Positions 51,763-59,714 of a stretch of 64,000 nt of DNA are shown here, piece after piece. The notes under the pieces are model-generated. The model did not search any database, was not told the origin of the DNA, and saw nothing but the letters and a program-made list of their open reading frames with translations. The first letter of the stretch is position 1, and each line of letters begins with the position of its first letter. The DNA lies in NCBI RefSeq assembly GCF_045209745.1, contig NZ_CP109273.1, forward strand, positions 5,890,001 to 5,954,000. Reading direction: 5' to 3'. The translations under genes were made by a program, and so were the position numbers. Source of the DNA: Micromonospora sp045209745. GTDB lineage: Bacteria > Actinomycetota > Actinomycetes > Mycobacteriales > Micromonosporaceae.

Positions 51763-52899
51763 ATGCGGTCCGGACGCGCCCTGGTCGGGCTCACGGTGGT
51801 CCTGACGATCGTGTTTGCCGTACCGGAATGGCGGATCATCGAGCTGCACCCGCTCCGCGCCATCCCATTGCTGCTCGCGAACACTCTGCCGGTGCTGGCG
51901 ATCCGGTGGAATCCGCTCGCCGTCGCGTTGGTCTTCGGTGTCACCTACCCACTCTGGCTCGCCACACCGTTCGACGGACCGCATGAGGGCCACTTCCTTC
52001 AGTCGCTGCCGCTGATGGCCGCGCTCTATGCCGCCGGCGCGTGGCGCCGCCCGTTGTGGCTGCGGGCGATCGCGCTCGCCACCCCGCTGTGGATGATGGT
52101 CGCGGTGGTGTCCGGCCTGTGGCCGGTCGACGTGACGGAGCTGCTGTACGTCGCCGTGGTGTACGGAGTGGTCTGGGCGCTCGGGGTGGCGATGGCCGGG
52201 CGACAGCGGTACGCGGAGGAACTGGAGGTCAAGGCCGAGCAGTTGCGGGCGGCGCAACAGGCGCTCGCCGAGCGGGCCATCGCCGACGAGCGGTCCCGGA
52301 TCGCCCGGGAGCTGCACGACGTCGTCGCCCACGCGATGAGCGTCATCACCGTGCAGGCCGGGGTCGGTGCTCATCTGGTCGCCGCCCGCCCGACCCAGGC
52401 CGCCGAGGCGCTGAGTGTGATCGAGCGGACCGGCCGGGAGGCACTGTCGGAGCTGCGCCGGATGCTGACCGTACTGCGCGACCCGGTTCGGGGCGGCGTG
52501 GCCGGCCCGGCGCCCGCACCGCAGCCGGGACTCGCCGACCTGCCGTCACTGGTGGCCGCCGCGGGCGACGCCGGGGTCACCGTCACCGCCGAGACCTCCG
52601 GCACACCGGTACCGCTCTCCCCCGGCCTCGACCTGGCTGCCTACCGGGTCGTCCAGGAGTCGCTCACCAACGTCATCAAGCACGCCCCCGGAGTCCGGGC
52701 ACACCTCAGCGTGAGCTACCAACCGGATCGGCTCAGCGTGGAGGTGCGCGACCGCGGGGTGGCCGATCCGGCCTTCATCCCGGGACAGGGCCTGCGTGGG
52801 ATGGCCGAGCGCGTCGCCCTCTACGACGGTGAGCTCTCCACCGCGGGCGGGCCCGACGGCTTCCGGGTGACGGCGACCTTCCCGCTGGAGGCGTCGTGA
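51763..52899 (+). CDS. two-component sensor histidine kinase (NarL-partner, DesK-like type)
   Basis: This 378-residue membrane kinase has four to five N-terminal helices (to about residue 140) and a short coiled coil (RYAEELEVKAEQLRAAQQAL). The HisKA_3 phospho-acceptor follows in IARELHDVVAHAMSVITVQA, then the HATPase domain with N-box VVQESLTNVIKHAPG and G-boxes RDRGVAD and GQGLRGMAERV. It phosphorylates the next gene product, whose start overlaps its stop by 4 bp. The external sensing loops are short, so it may sense membrane or peptide stress. Confidence 0.92.
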   Translation: MRSGRALVGLTVVLTIVFAVPEWRIIELHPLRAIPLLLANTLPVLAIRWNPLAVALVFGVTYPLWLATPFDGPHEGHFLQSLPLMAALYAAGAWRRPLWLRAIALATPLWMMVAVVSGLWPVDVTELLYVAVVYGVVWALGVAMAGRQRYAEELEVKAEQLRAAQQALAERAIADERSRIARELHDVVAHAMSVITVQAGVGAHLVAARPTQAAEALSVIERTGREALSELRRMLTVLRDPVRGGVAGPAPAPQPGLADLPSLVAAAGDAGVTVTAETSGTPVPLSPGLDLAAYRVVQESLTNVIKHAPGVRAHLSVSYQPDRLSVEVRDRGVADPAFIPGQGLRGMAERVALYDGELSTAGGPDGFRVTATFPLEAS

Positions 52900-53564
52900 T
52901 CCGGGTGGTGATCGCCGATGACCAGGCGCTGCTCCGGGCCGGCTTCCGGGCGCTGCTCGACTCCGACCCGGAGATCGAGGTGGTGGCCGAGGCCGAGGAT
53001 GGCGAGCGGGCGGTGGCCGCGGTCGCTGCACATCGGCCGGACGTTGTGTTGATGGATATCCGGATGCCACGGCTGGACGGGATCGCGGCAACCCGCCGGG
53101 TGCTGGCCGCCACCGACCCGCCGCACGTGCTGATCCTCACCACGTACGACACCGACGAGAACGTCTTCGACGCCCTTGAGGCGGGGGCGGTCGGTTTCCT
53201 GGTGAAGGACACGCCGCCGGTGCAGCTGCTGGAGGCGGTCAAGTCGGCGGTACGTGGCGGCGCGGTCATCTCGCCGTCCACCACCCGCCGCCTGGTCGAT
53301 CATCTGGTGGCCAGCCGGCTGCGCCGGAACCGCCCGGCACCGCCCGCGCTGGAGGCGCTCACCGATCGGGAGCGGGAGGTGCTGCAGCTCGTTGCCCGCG
53401 GGTGCTCCAACCGGGAGATCGCCGGGCGGCTGCACATCGCCGAGCTCACCGCGAAGACCCACGTCTCCCGGATCCTCACCAAGCTCAGCGTGGAGAGCCG
53501 GGTCCAAGCGGCTGTGGTCGCCTACGAGACCGGCCTGGTCCGGGCCGTACCTCCTTTTGAGTAG
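52896..53564 (+). CDS. NarL/LuxR-type response regulator
   Basis: This 222-residue regulator has a receiver domain with acidic DD near residue 8, phospho-Asp54 in VVLMDIRMPRLDG, Thr in LILTTYDTDENV and Lys in GFLVKDTPP. The C-terminal LuxR helix-turn-helix reads LTDREREVLQLVARGCSNRE then IAGRLHIAELTAKTHVSRIL. GTG 52896 overlaps the kinase stop. It probably controls the adjacent ABC-2 transporter. Confidence 0.94.
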   Translation: MIRVVIADDQALLRAGFRALLDSDPEIEVVAEAEDGERAVAAVAAHRPDVVLMDIRMPRLDGIAATRRVLAATDPPHVLILTTYDTDENVFDALEAGAVGFLVKDTPPVQLLEAVKSAVRGGAVISPSTTRRLVDHLVASRLRRNRPAPPALEALTDREREVLQLVARGCSNREIAGRLHIAELTAKTHVSRILTKLSVESRVQAAVVAYETGLVRAVPPFE

Positions 53565-53623
53565 GTGGAAGAGTCCTCCTTTGGCGGACGTGCTCGACCC
53601 GGGCCGCCTTTTACCGTCAAACC

Positions 53624-54526
53624 ATGGACGTTGTCACCGTCGAGAACCTTCGTAAGACCTACGATGCCTTCGTCGCCGTCGAGGACGTCTCGTTCTCGGT
53701 CCGCCGCGGCGAGATCTTCGGGCTGCTCGGCCGGAATGGCGCCGGCAAGACCACCACCGTTGAGTGCCTGCAAGGTCTGCGCGGGCGGGACGGCGGCTGC
53801 GTCGAGGTGCTGGGCCTGGACCCGGCCCGCGAGCCGGATCGGCTACGCCGCAAGATCGGCTCGCAGCTGCAGTCCTCCGCCTTGCCCGACCGACTGCGGG
53901 TGGCCGAGGCGATCCGGCTGTTCGCCGCTTCTCGGTCCGATGTGGACGTGGAGGCGGCCCTGGCGGCGTGGGATCTGACGGCGCTGCGGCGCAGATCGTT
54001 CGCGGCGCTCTCCGGCGGCCAGCGACAACGGCTGTTCCTCGCCCTGGCGCTGCTCGGCCAGCCGGAGGTCGTCTTCCTGGACGAGCTGACCACCGGGCTG
54101 GACCCACAGGCACGCCGCGCCACCTGGGACCTGGTCCGCGGGGTACGTGACCGGGGCGCCACCGTGGTCCTCGTCACCCACTTCATGGAAGAGGCGCAGG
54201 CCCTCTGCGACCGGGTGGCCATTGTGGACAAAGGGCGGGTCGTCGCGCTGGACCGCCCTGACACGCTCGCCGCCCGCCACGGTGGCCCGATCACCATGAC
54301 CTTCACCGCCAACGGTTGCGACGTCGGCTTCCTCGCCGCGATACCGGGCATCAGCAGCGTCAGCACCACCAACGGTGTGGTCACCGTCGCTGGCCAGGCG
54401 CAGGCCGTGGTACCGGTGGCGGCCGCCCTTGCCGAGAGTCGCCTGTTTCCGGCCGACTTCAGGGCCCATCACCCCACGCTTGAGGACGTCTTCCTCGCCA
54501 CCACCGGCCGCCAGCTCCGCGACTGA
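53624..54526 (+). CDS. ABC-2 type transporter ATP-binding protein
   Basis: This 300-residue DrrA-like ATPase has Walker A GRNGAGKTTT, signature LSGGQRQRLFLALALL, Walker B VVFLDELTTGLD and the switch His in VVLVTHFMEEA. A C-terminal 80-residue domain ends HPTLEDVFLATTGRQLRD, typical of the drug-export type. ATG 53624 lies 59 bp after the response regulator. Confidence 0.93.
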   Translation: MDVVTVENLRKTYDAFVAVEDVSFSVRRGEIFGLLGRNGAGKTTTVECLQGLRGRDGGCVEVLGLDPAREPDRLRRKIGSQLQSSALPDRLRVAEAIRLFAASRSDVDVEAALAAWDLTALRRRSFAALSGGQRQRLFLALALLGQPEVVFLDELTTGLDPQARRATWDLVRGVRDRGATVVLVTHFMEEAQALCDRVAIVDKGRVVALDRPDTLAARHGGPITMTFTANGCDVGFLAAIPGISSVSTTNGVVTVAGQAQAVVPVAAALAESRLFPADFRAHHPTLEDVFLATTGRQLRD

Positions 54527-54543
54527 CCGCAGAGGAGACCGAG

Positions 54544-55275
54544 ATGACAACGCGCATCGTCTGGACCGAGATCAAACTGCTCGGGCGCGAACCGATCACC
54601 CTGCTGATGAGCCTGGCGTTCCCCGCCCTCCTCCTGGTCCTGCTGGCCGGCTCCTTCGGCAACGAACCCGACCCGGAGATGGGCGGCGTCGGCGGGGTGG
54701 ACTTTTACGTACCGGTGTACGCCGCCGCCGCGATAGCGGTGATGGGCTTCCTCGGTGTGCCCACCCACCTGGCCGCCTACCGCGAACGTGGGGTCTTGCG
54801 GCGGTTCCGCGCGGCCGGGGTATCCGCCTGGCCGCTCGCGGGTGCACAGATCATCGTCACCGGGTTGGTTGCGCTGGTCGCCGCCAGTCTCATGATCACG
54901 ATCGGGTTCGGTGGCTACGACCTCAACGCACCGTCCTCGACTGTCGGGGTGGTGGCCGGATTCCTCGCCGGCACGCTGGCCTTCGCGGCGCTCGGAGTCC
55001 TGCTCGGCACGCTGATACCGACCGCCCGGGCCGCTCAGGGCGTCGGGCTGCTGCTGTTCTTCGGGCTCTTCTTCATCGCCGGTGGCGGGCCGCCGCCGTA
55101 CCTGCTGCCGGATGCCCTCAACACCGCCGTCGACTTCACCCCGATGGGGCCGCTGATGGACGCGGTCAGCGATCCGTGGCACGGCGCCGGCTTCAACGTA
55201 ACCGCCGTAGCGGCTCTCGTCGGCATCGCCGCGGTGGCCGCGCTCCTCGCCGTCCGCCGGCTCGCCCGAACCTGA
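54544..55275 (+). CDS. ABC-2 type transporter permease
   Basis: This 243-residue permease has about six helices: TLLMSLAFPALLLVLLAGSF, VYAAAAIAVMGFLGVP, GAQIIVTGLVALVAASLMI, VVAGFLAGTLAFAALGVLLG, GVGLLLFFGLFFIAGG and the C-terminal ALVGIAAVAALLAVRRL. The motif ERGVLRRFRAAGVSAW after helix 2 is typical of ABC-2 exporters. ATG 54544 follows GAGGAGACCG. It forms the exporter with the upstream ATPase and is under the linked two-component system by context. Confidence 0.9.
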   Translation: MTTRIVWTEIKLLGREPITLLMSLAFPALLLVLLAGSFGNEPDPEMGGVGGVDFYVPVYAAAAIAVMGFLGVPTHLAAYRERGVLRRFRAAGVSAWPLAGAQIIVTGLVALVAASLMITIGFGGYDLNAPSSTVGVVAGFLAGTLAFAALGVLLGTLIPTARAAQGVGLLLFFGLFFIAGGGPPPYLLPDALNTAVDFTPMGPLMDAVSDPWHGAGFNVTAVAALVGIAAVAALLAVRRLART

Positions 55276-55432
55276 AGCCGCCGGTCGACGCCCCGGACCT
55301 CATCCCGGCTAGATCCTTATGCACTGGGGGCCACGGCACTCCCACGACCGGCAACCCCTGGATCCCCACCACCGCCTGAAACCCGCGTCCATCGGCATCC
55401 CGCCGTACCCGGAAACCAGAACCTATCCAGTT

Positions 55433-55480
55433 ACGCCGCTCGACCCGACGAAGTACGGCGGAAAGATGGCGCAAGCCGAC
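55433..55480 (+). pseudogene. short fragment resembling the LppM-like gene at 57112
   Basis: It reads PLDPTKYGGKMAQ and closely matches PLDPSKYGGKVAQ of the gene at 57112 (DNA near 57476-57519), including most bases. Sequence outside about 45 bp does not match. It is a relic of a paralogue or of a local duplication. Confidence 0.55.
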
Positions 55481-55482
55481 CG

Positions 55483-55569
55483 GGGGTGGTAGCGGGCGTC
55501 GCCGTCGCGCAGTTGCAGCAACAGTCGTCCATCGGGGTCCACCAGCAGCACGCACACGATCACGGTCAT
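55483..55569 (-). pseudogene. NUDIX hydrolase N-terminal fragment
   Basis: Reading leftward from ATG 55569 gives TVIVCVLLVDPDGRLLLQLR then DGDARYHP. This is the first strand pair of a NUDIX hydrolase, before the W-x-LPGG and NUDIX box. The similarity stops there, so the catalytic part is missing. Confidence 0.55.
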
Positions 55570-55599
55570 CCCCTGAGCCTAGGCCGGGCAGGTGACCCT

Positions 55600-55631
55600 G
55601 TCGGGTAGGCGCTGGCGCGTCGACAGTGGCG
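55600..55631 (+). repeat. 32-bp direct repeat, right copy
   Basis: It matches 51506-51537 at 30 of 32 positions, in the same orientation. It lies 25 bases upstream of the next gene, in its promoter or leader region. Confidence 0.8.
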
Positions 55632-55656
55632 TGGGCAGGCCCTACCCTCGGAGGGG

Positions 55657-56235
55657 ATGCGGTGGCGGATCGGTTACCGACTGCGCAACGCGCTTCTCGT
55701 CGGCGGCACCGTCGGGATGGGCCTCTTCGGCTGGCAGACACTGACCGCCGACGTGCCGGGTCGGCCTCCTGCCGTCGACGTCTGCGGTCTCGTCCGTCCC
55801 GCGACGATCGCCCGGCTGGTGCCCGAGGCGTCGCCCCCGACGACCGAGCCCGGCAACGGGGGTTACATCTGGTGCGTGTACTCCGGCTGGGTGGGTGCGG
55901 GAGACGACCGGGCCGAGGTGGAGCTCTGGTTCGGCTACCACCGGTTGACCCGGGCGGAGGGCGAGTCCGCGGTGCAACGGGCCCGCGACGAGACGCGCGC
56001 CTGGAGATGCAACCGCTGCCGGCCACGTCCGACGCCGGTCCGGATCGGCGACGAGTCCTACGAGTACGCACTCACGGGCCACGACGGGCGGCAGTCGACG
56101 CAGGTCGTCGCTCGGATCGGCACGGTGACGATCGCGGGCGAGCTGGACACGCCCTACGCGTCCCGGGACGCCATGTTCGAGGCCGTGCGGAATCTGGTGC
56201 AGGAGGCGGCCGCGCGATGCCACGCAAGATGCTGA
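55657..56235 (+). CDS. exported or anchored protein, function unknown
   Basis: This 192-residue protein has an N-terminal hydrophobic segment (residues about 11-32, LRNALLVGGTVGMGLFGWQT). The external domain resembles DUF3558-type proteins in its opening, with VDVCGLVRPATIARLVPEA then YIWCVYSGW. Cys pairs are present (WRCNRCRP). ATG 55657 follows GGAGGGG. It overlaps the next gene by 19 bp, so the two are co-translated and may work together. Confidence 0.65.
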   Translation: MRWRIGYRLRNALLVGGTVGMGLFGWQTLTADVPGRPPAVDVCGLVRPATIARLVPEASPPTTEPGNGGYIWCVYSGWVGAGDDRAEVELWFGYHRLTRAEGESAVQRARDETRAWRCNRCRPRPTPVRIGDESYEYALTGHDGRQSTQVVARIGTVTIAGELDTPYASRDAMFEAVRNLVQEAAARCHARC

Positions 56236-56948
56236 GCGAGTCGGATCCTGTGCTGGTGCTCGTCGCCGTCACCCTCTTCCTGGGCGGCTACGCCCTGGGT
56301 AGGGTCGTCGCCACGCCGGTCGAGCGTGCCCAGACCACGGTCGTGGACCGGTTGACCGCGCCGGTCTCGATGCCCCCGTTGCCGGTGGCGCCTTACTATC
56401 CACTGTCGACGCCGCGGCAACTGCCGCCGTCCACCGGATCGCCCGTCGGCGCGCAGTTCGCCACGGACGAAGCGACACTCCTCGGCGAGCCGGGGCCGCC
56501 GATCGCGGTGCTGGTGCCCCGAGGCACCGAATGGCGGTGCCTGGTGTTCAGCCTTGCCGGCATCGGCACCGCGTCGACCGCCGAGTGGGAGTGCTCCGAG
56601 GGGTCCCCCGACACCACCGGCAAGGAGACCTCGCTGCGCGTGCTGCTCGCACCGTGCCCGCAGCCGTGCGACGCCCAGGCGCGGGCCCGGTTACGGCCGC
56701 CGTTCGCGGGCGGGCCCACCCGGGCCGTCGACGACAGCACCTGGCTCGCCGACGTCCGGACGGCTCCGGACTGGATGGGCCGCCGGACCCTGCACCTGAC
56801 GATGGAGCACGTCTGGGCGGCGCCGGCCGGCCTGCTGGGACCGGGCTCCCCGGGACAGACCCTCTACGTGGCGGCCCGCCTGACGAACCGTCCCGACGAC
56901 CGGGCGACGGGGGAAAAGATCATGAACAGCCTCCGCGGCCAGATGTAG
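56217..56948 (+). CDS. membrane-anchored protein, function unknown
   Basis: This 243-residue protein has one N-terminal helix (VLVLVAVTLFLGGYALGRVV, residues about 11-30) and an external domain of about 200 residues. That domain has paired cysteines (EWRCLVF, WECSEG, APCPQPCDAQ). ATG 56217 follows GCAGGAGG. I do not recognise the family. It overlaps the preceding gene of similar architecture. Confidence 0.65.
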   Translation: MPRKMLSESDPVLVLVAVTLFLGGYALGRVVATPVERAQTTVVDRLTAPVSMPPLPVAPYYPLSTPRQLPPSTGSPVGAQFATDEATLLGEPGPPIAVLVPRGTEWRCLVFSLAGIGTASTAEWECSEGSPDTTGKETSLRVLLAPCPQPCDAQARARLRPPFAGGPTRAVDDSTWLADVRTAPDWMGRRTLHLTMEHVWAAPAGLLGPGSPGQTLYVAARLTNRPDDRATGEKIMNSLRGQM

Positions 56949-57111
56949 CGCCGAGACGCGTGAAAAACTGCGCCGGGCCCAAGACTCCAGAGTAGTCATT
57001 TGTGCCGGCGTCGGCCTCAGCCGAACGTGACAGCACACCGGTAAGATCGGCGACTGCGTTGTGACTGATCGCTGACTGCTCGTGGTGATAGCGATCACAC
57101 ACACTGAGCCC

Positions 57112-57885
57112 ATGAACAGGAGAGTCAACCGCGGTAAGGCACTCCGCGTCGCGGTGTGTCTTCTCCTCCTCGCCGCACTGAGCGGCTGCATGCAACTCAA
57201 CATGGGTCTCACGGTCAACGCCGATGACACGGTCGACGGGCAGTTGCTGCTGACGGCCCAGAAGTCCCTGCTGACTTCGCGGAACAAGAACATCCCGGCG
57301 GCCTTCGCGGAGCTGCGGCAGAACATTCCCGCCCTGCCGGCAGGGGAAGAGACCGGCTACCAGGACGACAAACTCTTCGGCACCCAGATCGCTTACCACA
57401 AGGCGTCGCTGGCGAGTTTCGACACGGAAAGCGTGAAACTGGTTCGGGACGGCGATCTGTACCGCTTCACGCTGCCGCTCGATCCGTCGAAATACGGCGG
57501 AAAGGTGGCGCAGCAGAATCCGCAGCAGCAGCAGGCATTCCTCAAGTTGATGTCGTTCGAGATCTCGGTGACATTTCCCGGCCGGGTGATCGACAGCAAT
57601 GGCACGGTCAACGGCCGGTCGGTCAGCTGGAAGGTGGACTCCAACCAGGACAAGCCGACCGAGTTGCGTGCCGTGGCCGAGGCGCCACCTCGACCGTCCG
57701 CCTCGCCGGCCGCCGCCGGCGACGGAGGCGGGTTCCCCTGGCTGCTCATCGTCGGCGGAGCGCTCCTCCTGCTGCTGCTCGCCGCGGTGGTCGTACTCCT
57801 GTTGCGCCGCCGTCACCCCGCGGCGCCGGCTGCGCCCGGCCCGACCGCGCCGGGCCCGCCCGCCGACGCCCCGGGGCCCGGCTGA
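57112..57885 (+). CDS. LppM-like (DUF3153) lipoprotein with C-terminal membrane helix
   Basis: This 257-residue protein has a lipoprotein signal ending LSGC (Cys25), then MQLNMGLTVNADDTVDGQLL, SFDTESVKLVRDGDLYRFTL and FEISVTFPGRVIDSNGTVNG, the LppM domain known from mycobacteria. A Pro/Ala linker leads to a C-terminal helix (PWLLIVGGALLLLLLAAVVV) and a basic, Pro-rich tail. LppM-type proteins are cell-envelope proteins of unclear role. A short piece of this sequence recurs at 55433-55480. Confidence 0.8.
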   Translation: MNRRVNRGKALRVAVCLLLLAALSGCMQLNMGLTVNADDTVDGQLLLTAQKSLLTSRNKNIPAAFAELRQNIPALPAGEETGYQDDKLFGTQIAYHKASLASFDTESVKLVRDGDLYRFTLPLDPSKYGGKVAQQNPQQQQAFLKLMSFEISVTFPGRVIDSNGTVNGRSVSWKVDSNQDKPTELRAVAEAPPRPSASPAAAGDGGGFPWLLIVGGALLLLLLAAVVVLLLRRRHPAAPAAPGPTAPGPPADAPGPG

Positions 57886-58031
57886 TCCACCTGGTGGCCG
57901 GCTCAGCCGGCCACGCCCGGCCCCGGCCGCCCCCGAGACGACGGCGACCGGCCCCGGTGCTCCCAGCCCGGAGCCCCGGACCTCACCACCACCACATCCC
58001 GGTCGCACCATCGCAGAAAAGGGGGATCGCC

Positions 58032-58376
58032 ATGAACGATCTCTTCACCTGGGCAGCCCTGGGGAGCCTCGCCGGCGCGAGCGCCGCCACCCTGCTGGCC
58101 ACCAACGTCATCGGCGGGCTGATCGGCCCCAGTGGCGACAAGCTCCGCAAATGGATCGCCATCGGCATCGCGCTCCTGCTGTCCTACGTGACAGCGGCGT
58201 TCGCCGACGACGCCGGCGCCGAGAAATGGATCATCGCGTTCTTCAACGCGCTGGTCATCTTCTCCGCCGCGCTCGGCGTCAACCAGTTCCCGCCCGGCAA
58301 TCGGCAGGCGACACAGGCGTCGCCGACCCAGGTCGCGCAGGGTCGTGAGCCCCGAGTCTTCCGCTCCTGGGTCTGA
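58032..58376 (+). CDS. small membrane protein heading the eCIS locus
   Basis: This 114-residue protein has three hydrophobic segments at about 8-30, 39-58 and 66-86 (for example FTWAALGSLAGASAATLLAT and WIAIGIALLLSYVTAAFAD) and a polar tail. Size and topology resemble phage holins, but the family is not recognised. ATG 58032 is preceded by AAAAGGGGG. It sits 11 bp before the HExxH membrane protein gene, in line with the injection-system genes, so it may help release or anchor the particle. That role is inference. Confidence 0.65.
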   Translation: MNDLFTWAALGSLAGASAATLLATNVIGGLIGPSGDKLRKWIAIGIALLLSYVTAAFADDAGAEKWIIAFFNALVIFSAALGVNQFPPGNRQATQASPTQVAQGREPRVFRSWV

Positions 58377-58387
58377 GGGGTGACGTC

Positions 58388-58996
58388 ATGGTCTTCGGAA
58401 TCATCAGCGCGGCTATCCAGGTCGGCTTCGGCGCCCTGTTCGGCTTCCTCGCCGGCGGCCCGATCGGGCTGCTGATCGGCGCCGTCGTGGGCCTGCTGGT
58501 CGGCGCGGTCTTCGGCTGGTCGGTGGCCTCCGCCGGGGTGTACGCCGCGGACGCCCGCGGCATCTTCCTCTTCGTCGTCGACCACACCTGGAGCCTGCTC
58601 AACACGGTCGTCGGCGCCATCTACCTGGCCGTGCACCTGATCTTCGGGCACTCGCTGGACCGGCCCACCTCGTCCGGCAGCGGCCGGGTCAGCGTCGTCG
58701 AGGGGGTCTCGCCCCGCTACGCCACCACCATCGGCACGGTCTGCGCGGGCTCCAGCTCGGGCATCCAGCGGCACGAGGACGTGCACATCTTCCAGGGTCG
58801 CCTGCTCGGCCCCCTCTACATCCCGCTGGTGCTGGCCAACTACGTCCTGTTCACCATCGCCCCGGTGTGGCTGCTCTACCACGACCACACCAACGCCCCG
58901 ATCAACCGGTTCACCCGGTACTTCGAGATCGGCGTCTACCCGCACGTGTGGAACGAGGCCATCGCGTACCGGATCCAGGGGACGCCGCCGCGATGA
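58388..58996 (+). CDS. membrane protein with HExxH motif, eCIS-associated
   Basis: This 202-residue protein has Gly-rich N-terminal helices (about 3-48: LFGFLAGGPIGLLIGAVVGL) and a middle region. Then comes GIQRHEDVHIFQGRLLGPLY, where H129-E130-x-x-H133 is a zinc-protease-like HExxH. A membrane segment (LVLANYVLFTIAPVWLLY) and NRFTRYFEIGVYPHVWNEAI follow, in which Glu180 or Glu190 could be a third ligand. eCIS loci often carry HExxH proteins (DUF4157), and this could be a membrane analogue. Its stop overlaps the next start (ATGA). Confidence 0.7.
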   Translation: MVFGIISAAIQVGFGALFGFLAGGPIGLLIGAVVGLLVGAVFGWSVASAGVYAADARGIFLFVVDHTWSLLNTVVGAIYLAVHLIFGHSLDRPTSSGSGRVSVVEGVSPRYATTIGTVCAGSSSGIQRHEDVHIFQGRLLGPLYIPLVLANYVLFTIAPVWLLYHDHTNAPINRFTRYFEIGVYPHVWNEAIAYRIQGTPPR

Positions 58997-59691
58997 CCAC
59001 TGACGGGCGCGGGCCGATCGAGACGGCCACCGCCGAGCTGGCCGCCTGGCTGACCAGCGCGGCGGGGGAACCCGTCCCGATCGGCCCGCCCCGCGCGTGC
59101 GGCGACGCCGCCGGGCTCACCCTCTGGCCGATGGAGCTGCGCCCGGCCCGGCAGACCCGCTCCAGCGGCGCGGTCCGCGAACCGTACCGGTTCACGGTCC
59201 GCTATCTCCTCTGCGTCACCGGGCCGGCCGGGTTGCCCCGGCTGGACCGGGTGCTCACCGCCGCGACCAGCGACGGCAACTACCCGGTCGTCCTGGAGGC
59301 GGGTGACCCACCACTCTGGACGGCGTTCGGCACGGCTCCCCGCCCGGCGCTGCTGATCGACGTACCCGCGCAGGTGGACCACCCGACCCCGGCCGCGCCG
59401 CCGGTGCTGCAACCGCTGCGGCTGCGGCAACTCGAGGTGCGCACCCTCAGCGGCCGGGTCGTCGGCCCCGAGGACCAACCACTGGCGGCGATGCGGGTCG
59501 AGCTTCCCGGCACCGGGTCCGCCACCCGCACCGACCCCGAGGGCCGGTTCCTGATCGTCGGCGTCCCGCACGACCCCGAGCATCCGGGCCCGGTCCGGCT
59601 CCGGCTGACCGGGCGCGGGCTCATCCTCACCGCCGACGTCGACCCCGCCGAACCCGACATCGTCATCGTCTGCGCGCCACCGACCCACTGA
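58993..59691 (+). CDS. eCIS cap/terminator-like protein (DUF4255, Pvc16-like) with a carboxypeptidase-regulatory-like domain
   Basis: In this 232-residue protein, residues 1-120 fit the DUF4255/Pvc16_N pattern: TATAELAAWLTSAAGEPVPIG, EPYRFTVRYLLCVTGPAGLP and LDRVLTAATSDGNYPVVLE. Residues about 150-230 form a small beta-sandwich (VRTLSGRVVGPEDQPLAAMR, ATRTDPEGRFLIVGVPHDP) like CarboxypepD_reg domains. Pvc16 homologues cap the distal end of the tube and sheath. It lies 23 bp upstream of the sheath gene. Confidence 0.75.
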   Translation: MTTDGRGPIETATAELAAWLTSAAGEPVPIGPPRACGDAAGLTLWPMELRPARQTRSSGAVREPYRFTVRYLLCVTGPAGLPRLDRVLTAATSDGNYPVVLEAGDPPLWTAFGTAPRPALLIDVPAQVDHPTPAAPPVLQPLRLRQLEVRTLSGRVVGPEDQPLAAMRVELPGTGSATRTDPEGRFLIVGVPHDPEHPGPVRLRLTGRGLILTADVDPAEPDIVIVCAPPTH

Positions 59692-59714
59692 CGCCCACCC
59701 GCACTGGAGGACCG

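Larger units (their letters stand above)
55276..55656. other. gene-free junction holding gene fragments and a repeat copy
   Basis: This 381-bp stretch between the permease and the next gene has no intact gene. It holds, in order, an LppM-like fragment, a NUDIX N-terminal fragment on the other strand, and the right copy of the 32-bp direct repeat, each listed separately. The part before 55430 shows nothing recognisable. Confidence 0.6.
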
